A stretch of 64,000 nt of DNA, from the NCBI GenBank assembly GCA_036362985.1, contig JAYGXS010000007.1, positions 6,336,823-6,400,822 on the forward strand. Direction: 5' to 3'. The stretch is from Ligula intestinalis (taxonomy: Eukaryota > Platyhelminthes > Cestoda > Diphyllobothriidea > Diphyllobothriidae). Under the pieces are notes generated by a model. That model was not told where the DNA came from. It made no database searches and saw nothing but the letters and a program-made list of their open reading frames with translations. The position numbers and the translations under genes are program-made. Below are positions 54,833 through 64,000 of this stretch, piece after piece. Every line of letters starts with the position of its first letter. Position 1 is the stretch's first letter.

Positions 54833-54837
54833 CCAAT
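54833..54837 (+). promoter_or_regulatory. FABP5 CCAAT box
   Basis: CCAAT in GACCAATCAG, 69 bp before the ATG; a GACGTCAC (CRE-like) lies at 54880-54887. No good TATA box is visible, unlike FABP4. Confidence 0.4.
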
Positions 54838-54905
54838 CAGCAGACGACCTTCAGATGCGTGGCCTGTTGGTCATAAGCGACGTCACTCCAGTCAGTCTAC
54901 TGATC

Positions 54906-55794
54906 ATGGACGCCTTCCTCGGAACGTTCAAGCTGCAGAACAGTGAGGGCTTCGATGAGATTATGGGTCGCCTGGGTGTTGGCTTTGTCACGCGCAAGGC
55001 CGGCAACATGATGAAGCCGACGCTGACCATCTCGAAAACTGGCGACAAGTACACAATGAAGACAGCCAGCACCTTCAAGACGACCGAATTTACATTCCAG
55101 TTGGGTGAGCCATTCAAGGAAGTGACTCCAGACGGCCGTACTGTGGAATCTACCATCACTATGGACGGTGATATCATGAATCAGGTGCAAGTTGGCGATA
55201 AAACCACCTATATCACCCGCAAGATTGAGGAAAATATGCTCAAAACTGTAAGTTAACTTTCTTATGTTATCTTTTCAAAAATTATCCATCCCGCACTATC
55301 AGAGCATCCAATAGAGGTTGAAACCTTACCCTTATGTTTATTTTTTGAGTAATTTGCGTAGTTTTGGGTAATTATGGTACAGACCAGGCCGGAATTGCTT
55401 TCATAACTGCCACTCTGACAGGGGATAGAAATACAAAAGCCACCCTTTCTCTTCATTTTATTTCTTGTGCTAATTTGCAGGAGGGGTGAATATTCCCATG
55501 TTCTAAATCTGACCCCTGAAATTTGACGATAAGACCACACCTATATCAGGGGAGTTCCTGTTTCCAAGGTTCATGTAAACATTCCCTACCAATTGCCGAT
55601 TCCAGTAAGTCAGGGGTGGCGTTTAACTGACTGGTATAATGTCTTCTCAATTAGTCAGACTCGTGATTAAAGACGTATGCATATGATCTCACTTAATTTT
55701 ATATTTGACCCCTTCGTAATTGTTCCTCCTTTATCATTTCTAGACTGTCAAAGTCGAAGAACTCGTCAGCCACAGGGACTACGTCCGCATCTAG
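54906..55794 (+). CDS. Fatty-acid-binding protein FABP5 (two exons)
   Basis: Cytosolic fatty-acid-binding protein, 130 residues. Exon 1 54906-55247 (MDAFLGTFKLQNSEGFDEIM..), intron 55248-55743 (496 bp, GTAAGT..TTTCTAG), exon 2 55744-55794, T-V-K-V-E-E-L then H-R-D-Y-V-R-I and TAG. Intron phase and exon lengths equal those of the other copies. It has the canonical Arg-x-Tyr pair. ATG 54906 gives the family N-terminus; the frame extends upstream through an earlier in-frame ATG at 54786 (40 codons before), but that part shows no FABP character. It shares no upstream or downstream block with FABP1-4, so it split off earlier. The intron appears free of mobile elements. Confidence 0.94.
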
Positions 55795-56159
55795 CCTGTA
55801 CTCTTAAAAGACAATCGGCGAACTGACATTCCAATCCTTTCTTGCTTTATTCACTGTGGTTATACGAATATCATTTTTGACTACTTTGCATTTGTACGGA
55901 AACATGCTCCAGAAAATGTAAAGCTAATCAGAGTGACATTTGCTTCGCCTTTTTCTCTTGTTTTTGAGATTGGATTATGATTTAGTCGCCTCTCCAAGCA
56001 GCGTCTTGAGCTTCTTCTCCGAAAAAAAACCCAGGGATAGTACCTAGGTTTGACATAAAGGATATCGAGTTGAACGCATTGCGTTTCGGCTCTGATGGTG
56101 TTGTGGTCAGATTTTTTCAAAATCGTATTTATTAACGTAAGGATAGCTTGTATGACCAT
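55795..56159. other. FABP5 3' flank, no recognised gene
   Basis: No clear AATAAA close to the stop; the FABP1-4 3'-flank module is absent. Confidence 0.35.
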
Positions 56160-57145
56160 CTAAACAGAACACCGGTCGCCCACAAAACATGTGCCTCTGT
56201 GCCAGATTCGAGGGAAGTTGGGTTTGAGATCAAGCTTAAGGGTTTGGGGCTCGTGTTAACTGCAAGCTTTAGGGAGGGCTAGGACTAAAACTAAGGTTAC
56301 CGTTTAGCTTGTGTTCAGGTTATAAAACGGGAATATTTACGTTTTATGAAAGGTATCACGAGGCCACCTGTTGTTGGTTGGTTAGTGGCTTTTGTTTGGA
56401 TCAGGAGTCCCCGCCGTAGTACAAATTGGGTGCATTTGGGAGACTGAGAAATGCCACGGCCCCAGCTGGCGGAGAACTGCAGGCGAACTGATGTTGAAAG
56501 TCATGCGGAGAAACGCCGCAGTCGGGTATGGTCGGGTCGAGGCGGTGTTGGTACTTGCGAAGGTGGATAGCCGCCCAAAAGGACCGTGGGGTGGTACCCT
56601 CGTTTTGCCTCGACAACGGCTCTCTGGTGAAGACGCTGGAAGCCTGTCTTGGTGGCAGAGCCATCAACGTGTAGAGACGAGGCGACAGCTTCCTTGTGGA
56701 GAGCTCGAACAGACGGCCGAACGTTGCGACTGGGCTGAGGAGCGTGGCAGCGATGGTGATTAGGATGGCCGGGTTGAGAACAACTCCACCAGAACCGCTG
56801 GCCAAAATGTGTGTTGTGAGGGGCGGCCGGCAGGATAGAAGCCTCTGCCACCTATTGAGGGTTTGCGAGGCGCTCCTATTCCCGTGTCTTGTTCAAGTGG
56901 CCATACAAGGCATATTTACGAAGAATTTACGCGTAGTGGTTAGCTTTTCAGCATGTTGTTTCCTCTCCCTTCAATTTCGAAATCCTGCGGAAAACACAGC
57001 GTGCCCGACAGTGCAATCGGAATGGTGGACGAGAAATTTATGCAGGTTGCTTAGGACAGTCCAGCAACGTACCATTCGGACAGTCCCATGTTTTGAGACA
57101 GTGAGAGATGCACCAAGCAGTCAACTGAAGCAAATACTAAAATAA
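56160..57145 (+). repeat. Repeat block, partly duplicated at 58480-58820
   Basis: 56160-56370 matches 58480-58690 (GGAAGTTG.GTTTGAG, TTAAGGGTTT, AATATTTA) and 57030-57145 matches 58700-58805 (CCAAGCAGTCA end). The frames in between (56392-57145) lack a recognisable domain; a gene is not supported. Confidence 0.5.
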
Positions 57146-57420
57146 TTGAATCAACCTAGTAGTCATTCTGATGGATTATAGATTGACTGCTTAGGAAATC
57201 CTACCTGGGCAGTCAACTCGCTGTTCCGTATTGATGGATTCCATAAGAGCGTTAAAGTTAGGTGGGTAAAATCGATCCAAGCGTGATTTGATTTAGGGCG
57301 CAGACGTGGCGTCGTAGCTCAAGGAGCGTTGCCTTCGCGCAAAAGCCTTCCCTGCTGTGTGGGTTCGAATCCCACCGAGGTCGCGAGTTTTTTCACAACT
57401 AGGTCACCTAAAATCTACCG
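57146..57420 (+). repeat. tRNA-derived SINE-type repeat (second copy)
   Basis: 57150-57290 matches 13465-13600 (GTAGTCATTCTG, TTAGGAAATCCT.C.TGGGCAG, GATGGATTCCATA). It is followed by a tRNA-like part 57308-57382: acceptor GGCGTCG/CGAGGTC (6 of 7 pairs), D arm GCTC, T arm GTGGG-TTCGAAT-CCCAC. Ends GAGTTTTTTCACAACTAGGTC. Confidence 0.65.
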
Positions 57421-58060
57421 ATTACTTGCTTAGACTTGTAAACACTAATCTCCCTCATATTTATGTACTTGCCTTATTATAAATAATCAAAATCGTTCAT
57501 TCGCGATGACGAAAATGTGACCTTCTCCGGACCTGCGGTAGTCCTAGCGTTCGGCTCGCGAAGAAAATATTCAGTCGTCATGGAGATAGCCTTCATATTT
57601 TAGACAGTAATAGCAACTGTGTCGGATATGCGTATTTGTGCCTACTAGGACTACGTGCCGTAAGCATGTCCGATTTCGAGCATTAGTGCTGATGGTGTCG
57701 GACCAATCAGCGTAGAGACGGAAAAGATCGCCATTCACGTTTGTTGAAGAACGACCGGCAGAGGATGAAATATTCGCAGGCATTTTACCTACTTTAGCGC
57801 ACACTTCCTGTCCGGCTGGGGAGGTTACGAGCGTGAGCCAGGATGCTTTTCGAACTCGTCTGACACCGAAACTGCCAGATGGCTGGATGTTTATGACATA
57901 GTTTTAGACAATTCTGATGCCCAAACGGCTCCTTTTTAACAACTGTCAAATGAATACCTGGCAGACCGTTTAATGGTTATCTGCATAGAAAGACACGCAC
58001 TGCGACGTTGGACGGCCGGACATGCTCTGCAGCCAGGCTGGCCGGCTGAGGATATGTAGG
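57421..58060. other. Intergenic, no recognised gene
   Basis: Nothing recognised. Confidence 0.3.
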
Positions 58061-58215
58061 ATGCTTAAAATCAAATCCAAGTGTGATTAACTTCACGGCG
58101 CACGGTGAGCCTCAGAGCTCAATGGTAGAGAGTTGTCTGGACAAAAGTTTCCCTGCTGTGCGGGTTCGACTCTCGCCGAGACCGCGAGTTTTTTCACAAT
58201 TGGGTCAACTAAATT
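58061..58215 (+). repeat. tRNA-derived SINE-type repeat (third copy)
   Basis: CCAAGTGTGATTAACT, GAGCTCAATGGTAGAGAG (A box), TGCGGGTTCGACTCTCGC (B box with a near-perfect T arm) and GAGTTTTTTCACAATTGGGT. The acceptor stem is not recoverable. Confidence 0.6.
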
Positions 58216-58249
58216 AATCAAATCTACCAAACCCCTTAAAATGATACAA

Positions 58250-59040
58250 TTTTAGTTGAGCAAGAGATGAGTAAACCCAAAGCTGCTGGCCGACCACATA
58301 AACCAACTTGGCAATTCTGAGGATATCTAAAAATGCATTAAGCAATCAAATTACTTTCCCCCTGGTGCCGCGTTTATCACTCACTAATAGACCGTAAACT
58401 GTCTTTTAAAACTTTGTTAATGCGGTGCAAGGCTCGAAGTAATGTTTGAAATTAGTAGTGAACTAACAGCAGCGTAAGGGCTTGTATGGCCGTCTAAACA
58501 CGTGGCCTTTCGCCAAATTCCAAGGAAGTTGAGTTTGAGGTCGAGTTTAAGGGTTTGTTGTCCGAATTATGTTAAAAGTTTGGGTTTGTGTTAATTGCAT
58601 GGTTTAGGGAGAGTTTGGAGTATAACTAAGATAACAGTTGATTTTTGTATTCGGATTAAGACACAGGAATATTTATGTCCTCCGGCGTTTGGATCGGGAT
58701 GGCAGACGAAAGAATGCTATAGACTGCTTGAGGCAAGCCTGCAATGTACCGGTCGAACAGTCTGGAGTTTTGAGAGAGTGGAGCTCCCACCAAGCAGTCA
58801 TCTCATATATTTTTTAGCCGAATAACAGGCGAATAAACCCAAGGCTTGTCCAAAGCTGCTGACGGGCCAACTTGGCCGATATGAGAGCGTCGAAGCGGTT
58901 GCTGTCCATCCATCAAACTGGGTTTCCCCCGGTGTCGTATTTGTCATTTAGCAGTAGTCCATCAACTGCTTTTTAAAACCATGTTAGTGTGGTGCAAAAG
59001 TACTATTTTAGCTTATGAGTGAATTATGCCTAGAGTGCAG
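58250..59040 (+). repeat. Imperfect tandem duplication of ~570 bp
   Basis: 58260-58450 and 58825-59030 match (CAAAGCTGCTG.C, CCCGGTGYCGYRTTT, CTTTTAAAAC). With the 56160-57145 block the order suggests one ancestral ~1.2 kb unit duplicated, the first copy split by SINE-type insertions at 57146-58250. Confidence 0.5.
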
Positions 59041-59155
59041 ATCTAAAGGTTTTGAAATAGATGAGGCTTAACTGTAAGCCTCAGTGAGAAGTAGCAGATT
59101 CGATCGCTGGCACAAGAACTTTATTCGCCTGGCGTTTCAGATTCTGTCGTGGATA

Positions 59156-59544
59156 TGTAGTGAGTCGTTGCCTTCCGATGTCTGGATATCCTGTCGTGAC
59201 CGCAATCTGTCTGGAGCTCAAGGTCGTTGCGGTCGCCAGACTTACTAACGCGCGTGACGTGGACCACTCAACACGCCGTCCAACCAATCACAGGCCGACC
59301 TAGTCAATTAACGCGCTCTCTCTGTCTACTGTCCTGACTGCTACTAAAACCGCAGTTGGGACCCGGTCAATCTCCCTGGCGGACGTGTTCCCCCAAGTCA
59401 GACTTCCTCTATCTATTCTCCTTTCCTTTGTGTATACAATATACTCTTCCCTCTACTCTGCCCTTTACGGACTTCTCATTCACTAAGTTACCATGGCCTG
59501 TAGATCCCAGTTGCTGGGTTTGACTCACTTAACCCCCTGCGATA
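59156..59544 (+). mobile_element. Solo LTR of the TRIM family
   Basis: TGTAGTGAG start, CAATCACAGGCCGACCTAGT, TATACAATATACTCTTCC, GCTGGGTTTGACTCACTTAA end at GCGATA. Flanks GATA/GACA are nearly identical. Confidence 0.7.
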
Positions 59545-59744
59545 GACAGGGAGCTTCGCTATTTATAGGATACAGTCGATGCATACCTATGGCTATGAAC
59601 TGTTACCGCCTATCAAGGATAGGCGCCCGCTTGTGCGCTAAAGGCTTGATGGCCGGCATGCGGGCAGTTACCTGCTGAAATTTCATCACCCGTGCTGGAG
59701 TTGCGCGTGATGACTGCTCGGCCCTCGGGCGCCCTGCACTGACG

Positions 59745-60150
59745 TTAGCAGACGTGTTCGCCAGAGTGACAAATTGCTCTGGTCAAACTGAGCCTCCGCA
59801 CCGAATATGGGTTGGACAGGTCAGTCCACTTGTCTATAGACTGGAGGCCCGTGAACCATGGGTCAAGCAGCTCATGTGATTGGTACCGTTCGCGCAAGCC
59901 GCGAACTGACGCCATTTTTTGGCACCGCGTGCGCGAATTGCCGAACAGCCATGGCAAACACGAGACGAGCGAGAGGATTTATTGAGGACTGTTTTTCCAC
60001 TGCGGGTAGTATCAGCCGCAATGTTGACTTCGACCCCCAACATTTGGACCCCGGCCCTTGTATCGCATCCGATATCACTAATCCAACTGAGACTTCCTCC
60101 CCTCCAGAACAGGAAACAGTCATTTTTCCACACCCGCCCCTCATGACTCA
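59745..60150. pseudogene. Two Penelope-like C-terminal fragments in opposite directions
   Basis: Minus strand 59745-59880 encodes H-E-L-L-D-P-W-F-T-G-L-Q-S-I-D-K-W-T-D-L, plus strand 59940-60060 encodes R-R-A-R-G-F-I-E-D-C-F-S-T-A-G-S-I-S-R-N. Both fit the pattern (E/D-F/L-L/I-E/D-x-W/C-F-S..S-I-N/D) that follows the nuclease in Penelope-like elements. They point away from each other. The similarity is from memory of the pattern and modest; it could be another retroelement tail. Confidence 0.4.
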
Positions 60151-60554
60151 CCCTCTCAGTGGTTTGCCCGTCCTATCGCGACAAACGATCTATTGTGACA
60201 TTTTGTCTCATTTTCATTTTGCCGGACGACGAGTTGATGTCACCAACTGGAAAATCAACAAGCAAATCTTTACTTTTCCCGAAGAACCCTCTCCTCCTCT
60301 CATTGTATCGCTCGGAATTCACAGCATCACTGACTTACGCCCTACCACTACACAAAGGAAAGGGAAGTGGATGCAAAAGATTAATGGAGGGTCTATGTGA
60401 AGACTGCAAATGTATTCTGCCAAAAGTCTGCAGCAAATCAAAGCCGCGTTTTGTACAAGCCGACCGGTCATCCAATCAGATGGCTGCCCGCTTATTTATC
60501 TACTGTCTTGTTCCTCTATTTCCACTGGTACAGCGCCTGTCTAGACGACGAGCT
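60151..60554. other. Intergenic, no recognised gene
   Basis: A 133-codon frame at 60159-60560 shows no family motif. Confidence 0.35.
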
Positions 60555-61230
60555 GACTGACATCTCAGGCCATTCCCGCGCCCTTGTCTTTGCCGGCTAT
60601 AAGATCTGCCTAGACTACTAGCCGCTGTGCAACTGTAGTGGTCGTGTCTGTCCGACGCCCTCCTTATTCTTGACGCCACAGACAAGGTCACCCAGAGCGC
60701 GCAAGCAGTTTTCCCGCGTGCCTCGAGGCATGTGCAAACGGACGGGTGACCGCCATGGCTGCCAGACGCAACTGACGAGCACCCAAACGCACGCACCATG
60801 TTTCCCGCATACTGACCTCAACCAACAGTGGCTTGACCTCAATCCGTCCAATGAGATTTCCGCTTTAGTAGACTGACCCCGTTTAGTAGGTTGGCCTCAA
60901 TCCGTGGGACAAAGACAACAATGCGGTGGCTGCCTTCAAGCCTCACTCCGGATCCGACCCGATTAGGAAACGGTCAAAACTCTTTCTATATATTCTCTTA
61001 TCCCTCTGCTGGATACACTCTTCCTAACAATTTGGCTTTCCCACCGTCTTCTCTCCTCACCTTAAGGAACCATGGGCCTGAAAGATCTTAGCTGTTAGGG
61101 TTAACCTTTTTAGCCTTAACTTCTGTCGATACAACTGCTATTAGGGTCCGAGAAATTAGGCCCAAGAATGAGCGGGACAAGTGAGTTCTGTTAGCGGTCG
61201 GTGAACATTCATCAACGAATCTCAGGTCTG
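60555..61230 (+). repeat. Hammerhead-type repeat interrupted by a solo LTR (copy 8)
   Basis: Left piece 60555-60633 (GGCCATTCCCGCGCCC, CTTGTCTTTGCCGGC, CTAGACTACTAGCCGCTGTG) and right piece 61132-61230 (GGGTCCGAGAAATTAGGCCC, CGGTCGGTGAACATTCATCA) join perfectly once the LTR and one CAAC are removed. Confidence 0.75.
60634..61131 (+). mobile_element. Solo LTR, CAAC target duplication
   Basis: TGTAGTGGTCGTGTCTGTCC start to TTCTGTCGATA; 498 bp; CAAC at 60630-60633 and 61132-61135. Insertion into a known repeat fixes both borders. Confidence 0.88.
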
Positions 61231-61845
61231 CCAAACTGGGCCATGGCATCTAACAGGCTAACAACTGTAAATAAGCCAAAAAGGACGAATGCCCGTGACC
61301 GCGGGCTTTGACACCAAAGTTTCTTCATCCCCGACTGCTCCTCTTTTGCGGGAGCTCGTGTTCTAAGCTGAAACGTGAAGTAGAACTTTAGTTCCAATCA
61401 GGATAGATCACCCGTTCCTACTCCAAAGTGATATATAACTTATTTAAAGAACCACGCAAAGGTGTTTATGTATTCTACAAGTAAACAACCCATTTAGGCA
61501 CCGGCATGTGCTTAGGACGAGTTCCACCGACGCCGATCGACTTCAACCGGCGTTCCCTGATCGATTTGCCCGATTTGACTCCCACAGGTAGTCACACGGC
61601 GGATAGTAAAACAGGCAGAAGGAGGTCACTGACAAAAATTTGTGGAAAAATTGGGATTGTCTCTGAGTCGTCGTAGTCAGCCAACCTGTCCCAAACTAGA
61701 TTTGGAGGCACGTGATCTTCCAACGTGGATTCTTCTAGTTATTGAGGGCTAGTTATCTATGCTGAAAACGAGTCACGGATCGGTATTTTGAAGGGCTACA
61801 CAATGTGACGGTGAAAGTGAAATAGCTAGTAAACACAAAAAAAGG
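61231..61845. other. Intergenic, downstream of FABP6
   Basis: Nothing recognised. Confidence 0.3.
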
Positions 61846-61851
61846 TTTATT
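61846..61851 (-). terminator. Poly(A) signal of FABP6
   Basis: AATAAA on the minus strand, about 58 bp after the stop codon. Confidence 0.6.
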
Positions 61852-61908
61852 ATTTTCACAGTCTGTGTTAATGCATATCATGGAATCTGGAAGAATGGTA
61901 AGTTGGAT

Positions 61909-63179
61909 TCATGCGCGCTGGTAAGTCCTCCGGCTGGTCAACTCCTCCACTTTCACAGTCTAAAATAATAAGTTTGAGTTTAAAAGATGTGCCGCCTCTG
62001 AAACCAAATAAAAATATGACAATAACTGTGTTTTAATAGATATGCGGCAGGGAACAGAGCAGATGTTAATGCCGACAAAGACAGGGCAGACTGAAAGGAC
62101 CATTTCTGGCTTATCAGCCGTCATCGGCCGGTCACACCTCTCCTTAATATCTTCGGACGTTAACCGGCAAGACAGCAAGCCCAGGCCTCAATGGTTAGAG
62201 CATCAGAGTCTGATTGAAAAGTTCGCGGATGCGAGCCTCGGGTGGTGCACCACTTGGGGTTGAGTATGGCTGACTGATGACGACTAATAAGCCAGAAATG
62301 GTCATTCCCGTCTCCCTTGTCTTTGTCGGCAATACTATCTGCCTAGACTACTAGCCGTTGTGCAGCTGTTGTCAGGCCCCGAGAAATGAGACCCGAGGCG
62401 AGTGGGACAGTAGTGACTAGCTCGGGTCGAAGTGAACTTTCCTGAAGACCCGCAGAAGTTGGTCTCGACGTCTGGGAACAGCCAATCACAGTTGCTGCAA
62501 AGTTGCTTTCTGTCCCGGCGAAGAATGGCAAGCCTACACGCGTGAATACTTTCTCTGTCCACTGGCCTGAATGCTGTAACACTGGCACTTGGACCTATCG
62601 GGCCCTCCTGGCCGGTCGTGTACTCCCAAGTCAATATTTTCCATCTATTCTTCTCTGTGTACACAATAAACTATTCCTAACATTCTGGTCTCCATCGACG
62701 TTTTCTCTATTAAGTAACCATAGTCTGATGATCGCATTTGCTAGGGGGTTTAACTTACTTAAATCCCTGCGATAGGACAAGTGAGTTTCGTTAGAGGCCA
62801 GTGAACGATCGCCAGCCAGCAGTGAATGAAGACTTACCGTCTCCAGCGTGTCGCCATTAATGATGCGGTCAATATGAGTGGTCTTCTCGCCGGCCTGCAC
62901 CTGATTCAGCACATTTTCTGCCAACGTGATTGTCGACTTCACCCTCCGGCCATCAGGTGTCTTCTCCATAAAGGGCTCACCCAACCGGAAATCGAACCCG
63001 GTCGTCTTGAATTCGCTGACGGACTCCATGCGATAGCCATCGCCTCGGGCTGTGATGATGCACCTCGGTTTCACCATATTAGCCGCCTTGCGCGTGAACG
63101 CGTTGACACCCAGGCGCTGCATGACTGAATCGAAGCCCTCACTCCCTTGCAGCTTCCATTCGCCCAAGAAGGCTTCCAT
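61909..63179 (-). CDS. Fatty-acid-binding protein FABP6 (two exons, intron with nested repeats)
   Basis: Cytosolic fatty-acid-binding protein, 130 residues, the most diverged copy. Exon 1 63179-62838 (MEAFLGEWKLQGSEGFDSVM..), intron 62837-61960 (878 bp, GTAAGT..TTTTAG), exon 2 61959-61909, T-V-K-V-E-E-L-T-S then R-R-T-Y-Q-R-A and TGA. Arg-x-Tyr is kept (R-T-Y). An ATG five codons upstream (63194) is in frame; the family N-terminus favours 63179. The intron holds a hammerhead-type repeat with a solo LTR inside it, oriented against the gene. The start region lacks the FABP1-4 promoter block and no TATA box is obvious. Codon use looks slightly more GC-rich than in FABP1-4. Confidence 0.93.
62060..62135 (-). 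repeat. Hammerhead-type repeat fragment (copy 9)
   Basis: Minus strand GACCGGCCGATGACGGCTGA then AAGCCAGAAATGG: the core is CCGATGA, so U4 of the conserved box is changed. It abuts copy 10 in inverted orientation inside the FABP6 intron. Confidence 0.6.
62259..62316 (+). ncRNA. Candidate hammerhead ribozyme motif (best plus-strand core)
   Basis: CTGATGA 62274-62280, stem II CGACTAATAAGCCA (weak), GAAA 62295-62298, stem III ATGG/TCAT 62298-62305, predicted cleavage after T 62306. Stem I halves GGCTGA/CCCGTC pair poorly in this copy, but the family-majority halves GACTGG/CCAGTC pair perfectly, with an outer GGG/CCC pair beyond a small internal loop. Activity is not established. Confidence 0.5.
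62409..62774 (+). mobile_element. Solo LTR of the TRIM family, GGAC target duplication
   Basis: AGTAGTGACTAGCTCGGGTC start to AAATCCCTGCGATA; 366 bp; GGAC at 62405-62408 and 62775-62778, inside the repeat and inside the FABP6 intron. Holds GTGTACACAATAAACTATT. Confidence 0.85.
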
Positions 63180-63720
63180 TTTTCGCACGCACACACAGGC
63201 AGATATCTGTCAAAATGCAGTAAGGCAGCTGGTGCCAAGAATGTTTTCGTCTAAGAAAGGATGCTCGTGATAGGTGGAGAGTGCGCGTAGGTGTCTGTCG
63301 CATACCGTGTTGAAGCCTGTAAACAAACGTGTATGTAACCAACGCCCCATACGTTCACCAGCACTGGTACGTTCGCTGCCCAATAATTCAGTCGAGGTCT
63401 CGGCGCTTAAACTTGCCTCCCGATCAACAAAAGCAAAGCATGATGGATTGCTTCTGCACACGGTTGTGGCCACTGGCGAAGATAGCTCTAAGTCAAGTCT
63501 AAAGGGGATAGTCTATGGGGTAGGCAGATTTTATGGGCTTGTGAGAGCAAGTCCTAGGGTCTTTTACCCGAGTCATGTGTTGCATTGCACGAAGCAAAAA
63601 CAGCTATGCTTTTGTGGAGGTATGAATAAAGTCAAACGTATCGGCCAGACAGTTGGGTTGATGATCGATTTTTTTTATCAGGATTATTTGTACTGCCCTC
63701 CCCGATAGGACACTAAAAAC
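63180..63720. other. FABP6 upstream region
   Basis: No TATA or CCAAT block like the other copies. The frame at 63274-63708 has no family motif and lies antisense to the likely promoter; not called. Confidence 0.4.
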
Positions 63721-64000
63721 TGTAGTGATCGTGTCTGTCCGACGCCCTCCTAACTCTTAATGTAACAGACGAGGTCACCTAGAGCTTAGGACCTCGCGCG
63801 CAAGCAGTTTTTCCGCGTGCCTCGAGGCATGCGCAAACGGACGGGCGACCACCACTGCTGCCAGATGTACTTGACGCGCACCCAAACACACGCACCAATT
63901 CTCCTCCATTCTGGCCTCAACCAACAGTGGCTTGATCTCAACCCGTCCAATGAGATTCCCGCTTTAGTAGACTGACCTCATTTAGGAAGTGGGCTTCAAT
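63721..64000 (+). mobile_element. LTR, cut by the window edge
   Basis: TGTAGTGATCGTGTCTGTCC.. follows the LTR at 60634 closely (CGCAAGCAGTTTT, CGTGCCTCGAGGCATG, CAACAGTGGCTTGA). The right end is outside the window. Confidence 0.8.

Larger units (their letters stand above)
62150..62830 (+). repeat. Hammerhead-type tRNA-derived repeat (copy 10), split by a solo LTR
   Basis: A box-like CTCAATGGTTAGAGCATC, a B-box-like GATGCGAGCCTCG, GGTGGTGCACCACTTG, then CTGATGA (62274-62280), a hairpin, GAAA (62295-62298), ATGGTCAT and T (62306), CCCGTC. The tail continues to GTGGGAC (62408) and resumes after the LTR (GGACAAGTGAG, 62775). All core residues are intact; stem I is weakened. Confidence 0.75.

Noticed and set aside
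56392..57145. Overlapping 116-149 codon frames on both strands
   Set aside because: No domain, mutually antisense, and part of the same DNA recurs as a non-coding repeat at 58.5-58.8 kb.
57308..57382. Functional tRNA gene
   Set aside because: One mismatch in the acceptor, oversized anticodon region, and flanks shared with two other copies mark a SINE-type repeat.
1..64000. CRISPR arrays, bacterial operons, rRNA genes or phage modules
   Set aside because: No spaced identical short repeats, no ribosome-binding-site-led gene strings and no rRNA sequence; introns, LTRs and LINE indicate a eukaryotic nuclear genome.

Overview
The window looks like repeat-rich nuclear DNA from a flatworm, most likely a tapeworm (a large-genome, diphyllobothriidean-type cestode fits best; species not determinable). 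The grounds are: six small two-exon genes for cytosolic fatty-acid-binding proteins (FABPs) of the cestode type, 130 codons each, with one intron at the same site; and a repeat complement typical of flatworms (CR1/jockey-like LINE, Gypsy fragments, Penelope-like GIY-YIG fragments, terminal-repeat retrotransposons in miniature, tRNA-derived short repeats). There is no operon structure and no prokaryotic or organellar signal.

Layout. 1-3780: decayed CR1/jockey-like LINE. 3.8-9.0 kb: short repeats and a FABP relic (exon 2 at 7773-7823). 9.0-12.1 kb and 21.8-24.7 kb: arms of a ~3 kb inverted duplication, each with one FABP gene (FABP1 plus strand, FABP3 minus strand) coding identical mature proteins. 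The 9.7 kb between them holds a third near-identical gene (FABP2, minus strand), a Tigger-like relic and foldback repeats. 25-31 kb: AT-rich, old duplicated flanks, an inverted repeat, a solo LTR and a TRIM element. 31.1-34.2 kb: FABP4 (minus strand) and a second FABP relic on the plus strand. 34.2-54 kb: an accessory block of solo LTRs with 4-bp target duplications, two more TRIM elements, decayed Gypsy integrase pieces, hammerhead-bearing tRNA-like repeats, and a Penelope-like endonuclease fragment split by a Tigger-like transposon. 54.8-55.8 kb: FABP5 (plus strand). 56-61.8 kb: tRNA-like repeats, Penelope-like ends, nested LTRs. 61.9-63.2 kb: FABP6 (minus strand), whose intron holds a nested repeat. 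The window ends inside another LTR.

How it fits together. The only functional host genes I can support are the six FABPs, a locally expanded family that carries fatty acids (tapeworms cannot make them de novo). FABP1-4 share a promoter block (CCAAT, then a TATA-like box) and a 3'-flank module, so the duplication unit included regulatory DNA. FABP5 and FABP6 are more diverged. Almost everything else is mobile or repeat DNA. The most interesting signal is a dispersed repeat that joins a tRNA-like pol III promoter to a hammerhead-ribozyme-like core (CTGANGA, a stem-loop, GAAA, then ATT), with complementary flanking stems. It recalls the Sm-alpha elements of schistosomes and retrozymes.
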